Positions 23,066-34,728 of a DNA stretch of 64,000 nucleotides are shown here, piece by piece. Below the pieces are notes generated by a model. It was not told the origin of the DNA, did not search any database, and saw nothing but the letters and a program-made list of their open reading frames with translations. The first letter of the stretch is position 1, and each line of letters starts with the position of its first letter. The position numbers and the translations under genes were made by a program. The DNA is from Neoscytalidium dimidiatum (lineage: Eukaryota > Ascomycota > Dothideomycetes > Botryosphaeriales > Botryosphaeriaceae). The stretch lies in contig CM074702.1 of NCBI GenBank assembly GCA_037367355.1, forward strand, positions 1,984,001-2,048,000. Reading direction: 5' to 3'.

Positions 23066-23492
23066 CGGGGATTTTGTGTGGGGGCCGAGACAAGCGAAAG
23101 GACGAGAAGGACGGGCTGGACCTTGGGCCTTGGACCTTGGGACTTGGACCCAGCGCGCCGTTGGACCGCTGGATGGATGGGCGTCTAACCTGTTTGGCGG
23201 AAGGACGGAGTGGGGACGCGGCTGGCCTCGTGGCCGGGGGCTTGGGTCTTGCAGCTGGCGGCGCGAGCGAGTGTAGCGCGCTGCTGTTTCCTGAGGCGCA
23301 GCAGTACACCATACCACGTACGTAGTATTGTAGCAGCAGCAGAGAGATACTGAACCAGCTTTTTTGCGCGCTCACCAATCATTGGCCTCGCATCGCAATC
23401 CCCTGGCCCAGCCACGCCCCGGCCTGCGAGCCGGCGACAGATGCGGTGAGCGAGCGCCGCCCGGCAGACTCAGGCACGAGCCAAGAGCTTCA

Positions 23493-23528
23493 TCTCTCTC
23501 TCTCTGTCTCTCTCTCTCTCTCTCTCTC
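23493..23528. repeat. CT microsatellite
   Basis: A (CT)n run of about 36 bp broken by one G. Runs like this are frequent in fungal 5' leaders. Another shorter one lies at 24782-24800. No downstream start codon with a convincing frame follows either. Confidence 0.85.
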
Positions 23529-26500
23529 GACCTGGTCGGCGGCGTATGGGCGTATGGCGCCCCTGCATGCGCCGTCGCCGTTTTCGCGCACCGCTGCAAA
23601 CTCCGCCCCGCCCGAACGGCTCGGCTGTGCCACGCGCAACCCCCAATCATCAGGCCATTTTGCCGCTCTCGTCCCAAATGGCGCCTCCAGCTGCCCATCC
23701 GCGATTGCTAGCCCTCCTGGCGATCTCTGCCTTGCAGGCCGCGCGACTCCACATCTAAACCCTGCGAGCATGCGCCGCGATCCACCCAGTCCACCTTCGC
23801 CTATTCTTACCGCCCGTCCCATCCAACCTCCCACCTCCTTGGCCTCCTCTCAAAACACTTTGCGCCCGTCGTGGACACTGGACACGTATAGCAATTGAGC
23901 ATGCGACCGCGTGACTGGAACCGTCCCCCCCTTTCGTTGCAGCTTCATCGAGTGATATTGTTGACCAGAACCCGCTCGCTATGCGTGCGCACTACGGCCG
24001 AGACTGCTGCTGCCCTTTCTGTAGCCACATGCAGCCCTTGCCAATAGTTCCTTTCCCTTAATGCATTGCATACCTCGCCAGCCAAAGCGCGCGCCCGATT
24101 ATCTCGCTCAGAAGGCCCGGACCGGCTCCCGCTGGCGAAAACCTTCACAACCTTCGCGCCATTGGCCGCCAGCCTAGCGACATGTAGCCAAGTACGTAAG
24201 TGAAAGTAAAAGGGAAAAAAACCCCCCCAATAAGGGTGCTGCGGCGCAGTACATCCAAACCTGCAGAGAAGGCGGTCCAACTGCCCGGGCGAGCGGCCTG
24301 TCGTCACCCGTCCAAACACCGTGGAGAAAGCCGGCCGCGCCAATGCTATGTCGTGGAAGAGGGCCGTGTGTACGTGTAGACTTCTGAGCAGTCGGCTACT
24401 TCCGCGATCCGGACGGTCACCCACGCCCCCGTCCGCCCATTGTCGTTCTGGATTTCAGCCTATCTGGATCGTCGTATCGCGAAGTGGATCAACAATCGTC
24501 CCCAGAAATCAGCCCATTGCTGCAAAGAACACAGAGAGAAGCGCCCGGGCCCTTCGCCTATTCGCTATCCTCTTCCCAACGCATCCGAGAAGCGCTCTTG
24601 CCGACTGACCGACAACAGAGTCAGTGTCTCTCCCTCGCGAACGAAAGACTTCCCCACCGTCTGACTGTGCCGCACGCGTGCTTCCAGTCACATGGCCACC
24701 GGTGTGTGAGCCTTACGAGCCTCCTCTATGGCGATCGAGCGCTCCTTCCGTCCCCTCGAATGGGCAATACGTCACATTTCATCTCTCTCTCTCTCTCTCT
24801 GGAGCGACATCTATATATCACGCTTGCTATACCAGCAACGGCCAGAACACACGGCCAGCGGAGCCACCCGAGCGGCCCGTCTCGCACGGGGGGGCGCTGC
24901 GCAACAGAGAATCCTACGGCACGCACGGTCGATTCTGACCGCCGGGCCTCAATGCTGGCCCTTCGCATATGGCGCGGTCCGGCCGATCTCGCCCCGGGGT
25001 GGGTGAAGAAGGAAAACCGGGGAAGAGGGCGGACGGCGTGAAAAGCGCCATGCTTATGCGGCAAGCTCCAGATGTTGATCTCCATCTCAGTCAGCTCCAG
25101 CACAGCCCTTTTTCGGTCCGCATCCGGAGATAGCGCATCAACTTATAACCCCCAACTCTGACGATTATGTCCAAATACGATTTCCGATGGCTGGATAGAG
25201 ATCCGGTTTGGGACATTTCGATAACCGTCAATTGACGCAGCGCGCACGTGTGGCGGGTGTCTTTTCCATCTTAGCCATGCCGTCCCACTGATTCATGGGC
25301 GATGCTTTCGTTTGGACAAGTCTCTCCGTGGCGACACCGAATATGGAAGATGCGGGACAAATCAGTGGAGCTCGAAGACCGGTCAGAGTGGGATAGAGCC
25401 TGGAACGTTGCAATCTGTCGTTCCGGCGGTCCGGTAGGCAATTGCAGACCGCGGCCGTCGTTATCTTCGAGGTGAGTGTTGACAAAACCGCGGGAAGCAT
25501 ACCTCACCGGCTGTGGACTACTAGACCTCACATGACGACCATTTTCTCCAGTCATCACGGCGCCCAGAACGCACGAATTCGACTGATCTTCAAAGAGACA
25601 CTCGCAATCACTCCGCTAGCAAGAGCTACGCCCACGGAGTCACCGACACCTGCCTCCACAACGAGCTAGAACCGAGCCAAGCTCAATTATCGAACCCCAT
25701 CCACGAGCGGGGTCGTACAGGACGTTACTGCAGCCAGCACCTTTAGCATGAGGATAGTGGATCTCGAAAGGCACAGGGCAAGCCTGACCGCATCTTGGGG
25801 TGTGATGCGACAGGTCGGAATGTGCGGCGCAGTGCGGCACAGCGGATTCGACATCATGCGCTAGCCGCCCGGCTGCGAAGTGGCCTCATGTACGAACGGA
25901 CGTCGGCTAAGCATTGTGGCACTGGACCCTGCCGCGGTCTTTTCTTTCGTGGAGGGACCTCCGAACCCCGTGCATCCATTTCTCGGAGTGCGCTTTCCGT
26001 ACCCCGCCTCCTGGTCAGTTACGGGAAAAGCCCGCGAGGAGCCTGGAGCAAAATTTTTGAGGGCAGGACGCACGTGCAATCCTTACTCGAAGTTCGGACC
26101 TGCTTCGTGCGGTACGTGCAATCCGTTGCCAGTTCGCAGTGGGTGGACGGTAAGAGACTGTACTGGTAACTTCTCGGTCTCCGACGATGACGACGGCGAT
26201 GAGCCGCAGGGACGCTCACGCGATGTGGCTAAACATAAGCTTTGAAAGAGGGTTTCGGGAGGACCCACGGAGATCATACAGGAGGCATTCATGGCGAGGT
26301 GATCACGCTACACCTCAAAGCCCCTTGAAACCTGCTTTCTCTCGAGCGAGCGGACAGAAACTTCGAACTTTTCACCGCATCGAGAACCGACAGCGACGGA
26401 AACTGCGACAAACATGGTTCTGCAGGCAGCAGGATGACCGATGCGAATTCAAGACCGTTCAATTTTCGCATAGAGAGTTTGATGTTGCAGGAACGGATTT

Positions 26501-27074
26501 TCATCTCCAGCAGAAGGTCATCAAATACGGTACGTACTCCACAACCGCCGACAATATCATCTCAAAACCGCCTCCGGCCAATCCAGTCCGAACCTCTAGA
26601 TCGAAAGAAAATCCACGCGATCCCGTCCTCAAAACACACATCCGAACCCCCCCTCCACCCATTGACCTATCAACGCGTCACCGCAATCTGACCCGCGCAT
26701 CCTGCTTCCACAGCGGCCAAAATCTCCCATTGGCCAACGCACATCCTAAACGAATCCCATCCGACCACGCACCTCCCCGTCTTCCCGCCCCCGCCCCGAG
26801 TGGCGCGCGTTTCTGGCACCACGGCATACACATATGCACGTCTGACAACCCCATCATCATCCCAGATCCCGGAATCCGGCAAAAGAAAAAGAAAAAAAAA
26901 ATCCACCATCGGCCTGCTCAGCGTTGCGCCAAGACCTCAACTCACCTTGTTCCGCGCCCCCGGCCGCCCATCACCGCCAACGCGTATATGCAAGTGAGGA
27001 AAAGGCGCGCCCCACCTCGGCAAGATGTTTCGGTGAATGATGTTGCAACCCAATGGAGTGTGGGGTTCTTTTCC

Positions 27075-27110
27075 CTCCTCCTCCTCCTCCTCCTCCTCCT
27101 CCTCCTCCTC
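27075..27110. repeat. CTC trinucleotide repeat
   Basis: Twelve or so perfect CTC units. In one frame they would encode poly-Leu, which creates part of a long but probably spurious open frame on the plus strand. Confidence 0.85.
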
Positions 27111-28691
27111 CCCCAAAGGGCGGGAGGGAACCCTATCTCGTGGTATAAGAAGTGACCGCTAAGCCTAGCGCGATTCTGTCTTCTCTAGAAAAGGCCATCC
27201 CCCTCTTCCACCCTCTGGCCACGCTATGCTTTCAGCGTTTAAAAGGGGGTTAGCTTTTCACCAATTGCCGCGACAGACGACATCTGCACGGCTATTCATG
27301 CTTCCCTGCTCATGCAGAACGACTCCCAGCCACACGAAATCGGTGCGCGAAAAGGACACGCGCAGAGAGAGAGAGAAAGAGAGAGACGGGCCTCGCGGTC
27401 TTCCCCTTCGTAATCGTGTAGATCAGTCCCTGCCATTTCCCCCCCTTCTTATGCCGAGGGAGGATGAAATTAGGGTTGGACAGGGGAGAAAAGAAGATTG
27501 TTCACAGCGCGCCACTCCCGGGGCAATTTTGTCATCACCCATTGAGCCAGATAGCCCCAAGTAGAAAAATGTGTGTTTTCGATTCGTTATCATGACGGTC
27601 ATTTCCCTCCCTCGCGCTCCCAAGCCAGCTCCGATCACGACGTCCCGCTTCCCCTGACACCCCCGCCTTCTCTTCTCTCTCCTCCCCTTTCACATCCCTC
27701 GGCAGACTCCGACCTCATGAGCCGAATATAGGAGACAAGGGAAACAAAAAAAAAAAGTCCAGAAGACGAGACAATATGGAAAAGGAAAAATTAACAAAGA
27801 AAGGCGAAAAGGAGATGGTCTAACAACCGCTCATACCGGAGAAATAGGCAGCCACCCAATCCGATCACGCAGATAGTCGTCACTCGTCGCCATTTTGGCA
27901 TGTTGTACAAAAAAGTTAAGACAGAATGCGTCGGGCTCAACCCAACGGAACCGCGACGAACAGTTAACGACAGGATTGAATGGAGTGGGGAAGAAGGCGT
28001 ATTACGTACGGGTGAAAAAGGGTAAAGATCCCCCCAAACATCAGATCAAACGGGATGGAGCAACTACCATAGTTGCAAAACAAATATGGAGTGAAGAGGA
28101 GGGGGGCGAAAAAAAAAAACGGTGGGCAGATCTCATCTCTTTTTTGTCAATTCTCAGCAGAAGTTTTCCAAAGAAAAGAAAAGAAAGAAAACGATCAGGG
28201 ACAAAAAAAAGGCGACCATTTAGGAAAAAGTCAAACAGAACATGCAACAACTCCCGTCAAATCTTCATCACAAACACGACAAAAAGATTCGTCAAAGTCA
28301 TCCCATCATCTCGAAAACCCAGCGCTTATCCAGTAAGCCCAGCCCCTTAAGCAAAGGTATATGTACTACCCAGTGTCCTCCCCACCACCGTCTTAGCCCC
28401 GTTCCTGTTCCCTTGGTATCGCAAAACCATTGCTTCGGTTTGTTTTTTCCCCCATCGTCGGCGACTGTCGTTACGTCATGACTGCATCATCAGAATCGAG
28501 AGAAGATCGTACCAGAAAAAGAAAATGAAAAAGGTGGTTCGAAAGGAAAAGAGACACGGGAAAATTGGAGATAGAGAGACATCGATAAGAAAAAGGAGGA
28601 AACGTAGGGGGACCATCAATCATAATCCCATCATCCCATCATCCAGCCATCCGGTTCATATCCCTCATCCCATTCCATCCCATCCCTTTCA

Positions 28692-31600
28692 TCAAACAAT
28701 ACTCGTGCTCTTGACATAAAACTTCGGCCCAATCTTCCTCCTCAACTCCTCCCTCTTCTTCTCCCTCCTCTTCTCCGCCAACCGCTCCCTCACCCCGCTG
28801 ATCCCCACGTACTCGACCTTCCACCCGCCCTTGGTGCCAGGAATGCTGAACTCCCTCGGCCGCCTCTGCCCCTGTCCCCGCGCTTGTCTCTGCGAACTGG
28901 TCGACCGTCCCCTCCGCCCGCTGCTGCTCCCCTCGCCCCAGCCGCGATCTTCGTCCGTATCCCCGCCCGTCGTGCTAGCCGAGAAGCGGGAAGACATGGC
29001 GCTCTCGCCGCTGCCCGCGGGGCTGAGCGCGAGCTGATGGTTATTGTTGTCATAGCGATAACTCGCGCCGTTGTTGTTCGCCGCCGCCGCCGCCGCCGCC
29101 AACCTGCGCAACGAGGCGTTCGAGACCTGCTTCTCTACACGGCCGCTGCTCACGCCGAACCGCTTGCCCAGCGCGAGCGGCCTGCCGACCAAACCGCCCG
29201 TCTTCTTCGTGAGGTTACTAACGTTCACGTAGTGCCTGCGCGCGTTGCTGCCGTGGCGTTCCATGCCTAGGCTGTTTCCGATGAGGAAGCCGCCGGACCC
29301 CTTGAAGCCATTCGTCAGCCGGCGGCCGAGCGCCCCGATCTTGCGTCTCTGCCGCTCCCGTTCTTGGGCGCGCTCCGGATCCTCGTCTTCGAAACCGACG
29401 TTGCTGGTGTCTCCGCCGCGGGGGAGGCGACTGGATTCGAAGGCCCCTCCCAATTCTTCGTCCCACTCGTCCTCGCTCTCAGAGTCGAAATCGTCCCAGA
29501 AGCCACGTGGTCTCCAGAAAGGATGGAGATTGTTGTCCTTTACTTGTCTGGGATCGTTGACGGCAGGAGACTGTCCCTTGGGGTTCTTTCGGTTCACGGC
29601 TACAGTCCTGGCAAAGATCGGGTTTAGGATGGTGTCTGAATAGCGACGAGCACGCTTGGCAAGACTTTGACGGCGCGTGGGACGCTGTGGATTGCTGGCA
29701 GCAGCACCTTCATTCATAGGGTCGCGTTCAAGCTCTTCGGCGGGAGTAGGCGGAATGATCTTGAAAGCCGGCGGCTCTGGCGGCTTACGCGGATTCTTCA
29801 GGGGGGAATCCACAAAGCCATTGGCGCCGCTGTCTGCGTCGATGACTTGTTGGGGCGGGGTGGCCGGGTTAAACGTCAATGCTGGAGGGCTGAGATCTCG
29901 ACCAAGGGGAGGTGAAGACGCAGTGCGTCGGTGAGATGACGAGGTGTGATAAGTGGCGTTGGTAGAATTCGAATTGGAGTTTGTTCGTGCGACCTGCTGG
30001 ACCACGAGTAGTGAATGATTGTTGTGAGGATAGATGCTGACGGCTGTTGCCTCGCTGACCTCAAGCTCAGCAGTGTCCGAGAGCTGCGAGAAGGGTGTCG
30101 TCGTGTTGTGATGGCGAGCCCGGTCCAAGCTTGTTCGGCCGCTGTGCAGCAGCATAGGCGACTCCGGGCTTAGGTAAGTTCGATCCCCGGAGATGCTTCT
30201 GTCGAGACTTGAGCCCCGCGGGATCTCCTCGGTACGGTTTGAGGTCCTGTCGGAACTGTGGCGTTGGACCATCCCATCAACCGGGCGCATCTGTAGGAGT
30301 TTCTGAACCTCCGCAGCAGCGGGCGGAGACGAAATCCGGTCATCTGGCATTAACGGTGGAGTTGCAAGAGACAGTGGTTCCTTTGGAGGAACTTTGGGAG
30401 GGACCTCGGGCGGCGTATCGTAAACCTTCCTCCTGAAACTTGCATCCTTCTGAGGGGGCTTGGGAGCGTGAGATAACGTGACTGTGGTGCCCTTCGAAGT
30501 CATGACGGCCGGAGCGGTGAAATTTCGGATACCTTCTCGGGGAAGAGGCCAGTCCTCGGGCACATGGGTAGAGGCTTTCGAAGCTTGTGAGGCACTTCCA
30601 AAAGAAGACTTCCGCTGTACACGTCGGGGAGACTCTGAGACGCTGAAATCACCATTCTGCAATCCTGAGACGCGCGATTGTGACTGCTGAGTATCTGTAA
30701 GCGAATGAAATCTAACATGCAGTCTGCGAGGCGTCTCTGCAGCTTCGGGGGAGTCGTCGGGAGACTTGGGGATCACTAGTACCGGAATGCTATCACGATG
30801 CTGCTGTTTTCGTTCAGTCACAGACGCGTCAGCACTAATGTTGGAGAAAACAGAATCAATGCTGTCACGATTCCTCTTCTCAGGTATCCGAGCTTTGTGA
30901 TGGAGCAATCGATGCGGTGGCGTGTCCTCCGAAAGCAAAGATGCGCGCTGGGAGCGATTTGTCGACGGGCGTTCGAAAGTTGTGTCGCTGCTTTGACGGA
31001 GAGCGAGATTCTTGCCTGCATGCCGAAGTCTGCGGAGGCGCTCCGGCGGCGTGGCCATGACGACGGCTTCCACGATGGTTGACGTACTTGACGCAGTTGA
31101 GAAGCGTTTGGAGTCTGTCTTTGGTGACCCATTCACGTCGCCGGGCCATCCAATGTCCTTGGCAAATCGGTCTAGCGCTTGGTTGCGCGCGTGCCTCTTG
31201 ATATCGCCGGCCCGGTCGCCTGAAGTCTGGCCCCTCTTCATGACAGAGATGGGTGAAGGATCATAGCCAGAGATCTGGGGAGACATCTGCTCGGGCGGGG
31301 TCCTGGGAGGCCTTTCCTCGCGTTTGCGCCGAACTGCCACATTCCTCATGAAATTAGTATCCCACTCCCGATCTGGTATTGGCTCATGATCTCCATTCTT
31401 CTGTTCCCACGTGCCATCAAGCGAAGGCGGCCCCTCGTGGTCTGCTTTACCAGACGGATTGCGTTCCGTGGGCGTAGAATCGCCTGCTTCGCTCTCGAAA
31501 GCCAAGCCAAGACCCTCGTACCTCTCTCTGGTTTCCCTCGCATTCTCAAGTATCTGTTGTACCGGGGTCAAAGCGTCGTGATAAGATACTTGGGATTCGC

Positions 31601-32126
31601 TGTCTTCGGACTCCAGGTGGCTTCGAGCGGTCGTGAAGGAATCGGCGCGCGACGACGGATAGCGCAGGGTAGGGGGTGGATATGACTTTTGGGTGGAGCG
31701 CGCAGACCTGGGTGGACTGGGATCGGGCGTTGGTGGGCTCCTCTGGTTTATTGGGGTCCTAACGGAGGGTCGCTTGGAAAGTAGTGTGTCCATGACTCCG
31801 TCGGCAAACTGCGGGGCATTGGAGTTGTCCTGCTGGGCGCTGTCGTTCGAGGCAGAGGGTGGAGTGGGTGGTAGGCCGCTATCGTGTCCGTTTGCAAGTG
31901 GCGGAGAAGCGAGTGGAGAAGCTAGCGGAGTGGAGTTGCCGGTGCTGAGCTGGGTCGAGGACTCGTCGTCATGGTACGAAGAGGTACGGACTGGCGCAGC
32001 GGCAGGGAAAAGACTCTGGTTGCCGTCTCGCCTCCTCGGCAGGTGCTTGTGGGCGCGAAGCTGAGGCGCGTCGTCGAAGGATTTCTCCAGAAGCGAATAG
32101 GCGTCCTGGGGTTGAGCTGACGGCAT
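28692..32126 (-). CDS. Large disordered conserved fungal protein, unknown function
   Basis: One uninterrupted frame of 1144 aa. Most of it is Ser/Pro/Thr/Arg-rich and predicted disordered, with many basophilic-kinase-like RxxS sites and proline-rich SH3-type stretches (PPEVPPKVPPKEP, near 570). Three blocks look conserved: TPPERLRRLRHAGKNLALR (about 356), NLHPFWRPRGFWDDFDSE (about 865) and the C-terminus REFSIPGTKGGWKVEYVG followed by a highly charged helix (RERLAEKRREKKREELRRK) and IGPKFYV. The C-terminal block resembles proteins I have seen annotated as hypothetical across Pezizomycotina. No catalytic or membrane motif is visible. A scaffold or cell-polarity role is a guess from composition only. 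The start at 32126 is the first ATG of the frame. Confidence 0.82.
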   Translation of the reverse strand: MPSAQPQDAYSLLEKSFDDAPQLRAHKHLPRRRDGNQSLFPAAAPVRTSSYHDDESSTQLSTGNSTPLASPLASPPLANGHDSGLPPTPPSASNDSAQQDNSNAPQFADGVMDTLLSKRPSVRTPINQRSPPTPDPSPPRSARSTQKSYPPPTLRYPSSRADSFTTARSHLESEDSESQVSYHDALTPVQQILENARETRERYEGLGLAFESEAGDSTPTERNPSGKADHEGPPSLDGTWEQKNGDHEPIPDREWDTNFMRNVAVRRKREERPPRTPPEQMSPQISGYDPSPISVMKRGQTSGDRAGDIKRHARNQALDRFAKDIGWPGDVNGSPKTDSKRFSTASSTSTIVEAVVMATPPERLRRLRHAGKNLALRQSSDTTFERPSTNRSQRASLLSEDTPPHRLLHHKARIPEKRNRDSIDSVFSNISADASVTERKQQHRDSIPVLVIPKSPDDSPEAAETPRRLHVRFHSLTDTQQSQSRVSGLQNGDFSVSESPRRVQRKSSFGSASQASKASTHVPEDWPLPREGIRNFTAPAVMTSKGTTVTLSHAPKPPQKDASFRRKVYDTPPEVPPKVPPKEPLSLATPPLMPDDRISSPPAAAEVQKLLQMRPVDGMVQRHSSDRTSNRTEEIPRGSSLDRSISGDRTYLSPESPMLLHSGRTSLDRARHHNTTTPFSQLSDTAELEVSEATAVSIYPHNNHSLLVVQQVARTNSNSNSTNATYHTSSSHRRTASSPPLGRDLSPPALTFNPATPPQQVIDADSGANGFVDSPLKNPRKPPEPPAFKIIPPTPAEELERDPMNEGAAASNPQRPTRRQSLAKRARRYSDTILNPIFARTVAVNRKNPKGQSPAVNDPRQVKDNNLHPFWRPRGFWDDFDSESEDEWDEELGGAFESSRLPRGGDTSNVGFEDEDPERAQERERQRRKIGALGRRLTNGFKGSGGFLIGNSLGMERHGSNARRHYVNVSNLTKKTGGLVGRPLALGKRFGVSSGRVEKQVSNASLRRLAAAAAAANNNGASYRYDNNNHQLALSPAGSGESAMSSRFSASTTGGDTDEDRGWGEGSSSGRRGRSTSSQRQARGQGQRRPREFSIPGTKGGWKVEYVGISGVRERLAEKRREKKREELRRKIGPKFYVKSTSIV

Positions 32127-32777
32127 CGCGCGACTCAGGCAGGGTAGACGGCGGTCGAGCTGGCCAGATTCGAAACACGGTGCGGTATGCTCAGAGGTGA
32201 AACGCCGCCCTAGAGCCTCAGTGGGCCTCTCACAACTCGCATGTACGAGCTATGGCGTGCCGCGCTGCTGAGTTGTCTCGTTGGCCCGGACCACTTTGCC
32301 CATCCGTGCAGACTCTGGTTGGGCTGGGCCTTGGTCAAGGGCCTTGGTGGGTATCTGCAGACGGAGCGGTGCAGGCAGCCCCGGCTGGACGCCTTTCGCA
32401 GATCTTGGCTGGATGGGCGGGCGTTGAGAGCGTCGTCGCGGTCGACACCAGAGGGCGGCGAATTCAGCGAAGGCGAGCGGCGAAAGGCAGGCGGCTGCAA
32501 TGACCGGAATCGGTGGTGAGGGAGCGTCGAGAGGTGGGATCTGATGTCGAGGTACCTGTGTCGGCGCGGCGAATGGAGAGGGTCGCAGTGATTCGCTCGC
32601 GGAGGGCGGGTGATCGCTGCAGAGCTCGCACCGGATCGCGGCGGCTGGCGGGAGGAGGCTGGCGGCTCGATGTGCTCGTCGCGGGGCGAGCAATGCCAGA
32701 TGGACGGGTGGTTTGGACGAGCGCAGGACGACGCTGTGGAAGGCGAGTGAGAGCAGCGAACGGGGGCGGAGGTGCAG

Positions 32778-32806
32778 GCAGGCAGGCAGGCTGGCTGGCT
32801 GGCAGG
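32778..32806. repeat. Tetranucleotide repeat (GGCA/GGCT)n
   Basis: Consecutive GGCA units switch to GGCT units and back, followed by a run of G. It lies about 650 bp upstream of the 1144-aa gene's start codon. Confidence 0.8.
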
Positions 32807-33038
32807 CAGACGGGGGGGGGGCGCGAGGCCGGCGGGCGGAGGGCTCTCTGGTTGTGCAGCTGGGCGCATCTGCACCTCAAGCTGCAGACCAATGACGGCA
32901 GCGTGGCTCGACTTCTGGAACGGCTAGTCAGGCCGCGCACCCTCTCCCGGGCACCCTCGCGCTGCAGCTTCCCGTTTCGCGAGCGCCGCAGCTGCTTGCT
33001 GCTTGCTGGATGGCTGAACGGCTTGGATGGCTGGCCTA

Positions 33039-33060
33039 GCACCTGGCACCTGGCACCTGG
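33039..33060. repeat. 7-bp tandem repeat (GCACCTG)x3
   Basis: Three direct copies of GCACCTG in the GC-rich upstream region of the 1144-aa gene. Each copy contains a CACCTG E-box-like core, so it could bind bHLH factors; that is speculation. Confidence 0.8.
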
Positions 33061-33480
33061 CCCGGCCCCGCGCGCGGCGACACACTGAGCGACAGGCAAA
33101 TGGTGACGAAAAGCGGCAGAACGGCCGGCAAGGCGCTTCCATTGCAGCGCGCCTGCCTCTGAGAGAGCGAGAGCGCGCGCGCGCGCGTGGCTCAACGTCA
33201 CCAGCCAGCGCCAGACGGACCCTTTCCAGCGGGCGTGCGCGCTCGTTCTGACCACCCGACGGCACGCCCGCGATCGGCGCGCGCATCCACTCCGGGGGAT
33301 CCTCGCGCGCGATCAAAGCTCAGCGCCGTCAGGTCGACAGTCGACGTTCGACCGCCGCCATCGCACGTCGCACGTCGCAAATCGCAGCCGTCAGACGATG
33401 CCTTAGCCTCTGGCCTGTCGCATTGCGTCGTCACCTCGCCCCCGCCGTCGGTACCGCTTCCACTGCCATTGCCTGTACGA

Positions 33481-33509
33481 CATGCACATGCACATGCACA
33501 TGCACATGC
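33481..33509. repeat. Hexanucleotide repeat (CATGCA)n
   Basis: Nearly five perfect copies of CATGCA. It reads through in all frames and creates a His/Met-rich spurious frame on the plus strand. Confidence 0.9.
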
Positions 33510-34200
33510 AACACCGCGCCGAAAGCCAGAGATTCCGCTCCGTCGGTCGCTGCCTTCGCTTCGACCCCGGCACGCGCAGCGACCATGGTTACGCGGGGAG
33601 CCGGGTCTCGATTAGCTTTGCGAACGCAATTGAAAGTCTCGAGAGCTCGCGCAAGACGGTTCCTGGACCGGCGAGCCTATCCGCCGGCCACATCCCTGGG
33701 CCCCTCCCTGGTCGGAGGCGCAGGCACCGTCAGCGAGTAGCACAACATCCACCCTCCATCACAGCCTTGCGGCGCTGCTGACATGGGATATTCCTGTCAC
33801 TCTTCAGCCGCACATGCAGGGGGAGCTCCACGACTTCTAGCTGCCGCCACGCGCAATTGACGAGCATTCGCAAGAACGGCTGTCTTGTGTCCTATGCAAA
33901 ACACTCTGAATCAGTGACCCCAATCGGCCAATTAGCTCGTCGTGCCTGTAAACTTCAAAAATGTTGTCAGCCTTTTGACTCGTCAAACCGTCTGGCGAAC
34001 AATTGGCAACGCGTATATCTTCGCCTACGTTCTCGACCCATTGTCTGAGTCCGGTCCAGACTCCGAGTCCTTTCGTAGCCAGCCAGAAACGCCGGAAAAT
34101 GCAATGGATGGCCCCACGGCCGCCTCCCCAGCACAAGAAGCAGCACTTATGCCTAACCCGCCATATCAGCCAGCCATGCCGCAGCCCCGTTTCTCCCCCT

Positions 34201-34728
34201 TCACTCCGCTATGCCCTCGTCCTCCAGCCCATCAATGTACGTATCCTCATACCTCGGCACCACAACATCCCACACGTCATCCCCATCCCCACCGCCGTCC
34301 TCGTCCTCCTCAACCTCCATCTCCTCCTCGCCAGCGCTCCCCTCCCTCCCCCTGGCCTCCACCCCCCACCGAAACGCCAACACCGCGTTGTCCTTCACGC
34401 CCTCCGCCTTCAAGCTCCCCTCCCCACCGGCGCCGCTCCTCCCCTTCCCCTTCCCCTTCGACCCGCCGCCCCCCGCCGCTCCCGTCAGCAGCACCCACCC
34501 CTTCTCCGGATCCGACGTGTCCCTCATCTTCGCCAGCTGTATCTCGTCCGGGCCGCTCGGCAGCGCCCGGCCGTTGATGCCGTCGGGCGCCGTCTCGCGC
34601 AGCGCGTGCAGCAGCTCGGCGCGCAGGGAAGCCAGCGTCTGCAGCGCGTCGGCGTGCAGGAGGACCGTGGTCTTGTGGTGCTTGAGGCGGAGGGTCCAGG
34701 TCGTGCTGGACGGGGTGATGGAGGGCAT
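34201..34728 (-). CDS. Small conserved fungal protein with a ubiquitin-like N-terminal half
   Basis: Single exon, 175 aa. Residues 8-75 (TWTLRLKHHKTTVLLHADAL, then SLRAELLHALRETAP and EIQLAKMRD) have the beta-beta-alpha-beta rhythm of a ubiquitin-like fold, including a leading strand with basic residues and a following long helix. Next come GWVLL, a Gly/Lys linker (GGGGSKGKGKGRSGAG), a short conserved motif LKAEGVKDNAVLAFRW, and an acidic tail (GEEEMEVEEDEDGGGDGDD) ending VPRYEDTY. I recall similar uncharacterised proteins in other ascomycetes with the same order of motifs. There is no diGly at the end, so a ubiquitin-like modifier is unlikely and a protein-interaction role is more plausible. 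Head-to-head with the complex I assembly factor. Confidence 0.75.
   Translation of the reverse strand: MPSITPSSTTWTLRLKHHKTTVLLHADALQTLASLRAELLHALRETAPDGINGRALPSGPDEIQLAKMRDTSDPEKGWVLLTGAAGGGGSKGKGKGRSGAGGEGSLKAEGVKDNAVLAFRWGVEARGREGSAGEEEMEVEEDEDGGGDGDDVWDVVVPRYEDTYIDGLEDEGIAE

Larger units (their letters stand above)
23066..28691. other. 5.6-kb interval without a convincing gene
   Basis: Between the hydrolase stop and the stop of the next minus-strand gene. Frames are short or compositionally odd; the longest (26187-27155, plus) is rich in low-complexity Pro/Lys and poly-Leu from a CTC repeat, with no recognisable motif. CT microsatellites lie at 23493-23528 and 24782-24800 and a CTC repeat at 27075-27110. 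The right part, from about 27.6 kb, probably includes the 3' UTR of the gene ending at 28692. A long non-coding transcript is possible but not shown. Confidence 0.5.
32127..34200. other. Promoter/intergenic region rich in short repeats
   Basis: About 2.1 kb between the start of the 1144-aa gene (minus) and the stop of the small gene ending at 34201 (minus). It is very GC-rich between 32.2 and 33.7 kb and carries several short tandem repeats. Long open frames here on both strands arise from the GC bias and have no recognisable protein features. Confidence 0.5.

Noticed and set aside
26187..27155. 322-codon plus-strand frame in the gene-free block
   Set aside because: Its composition is low complexity, it contains poly-Lys and poly-Leu from simple repeats, and nothing resembles a known domain. 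Kept as part of the unresolved interval.
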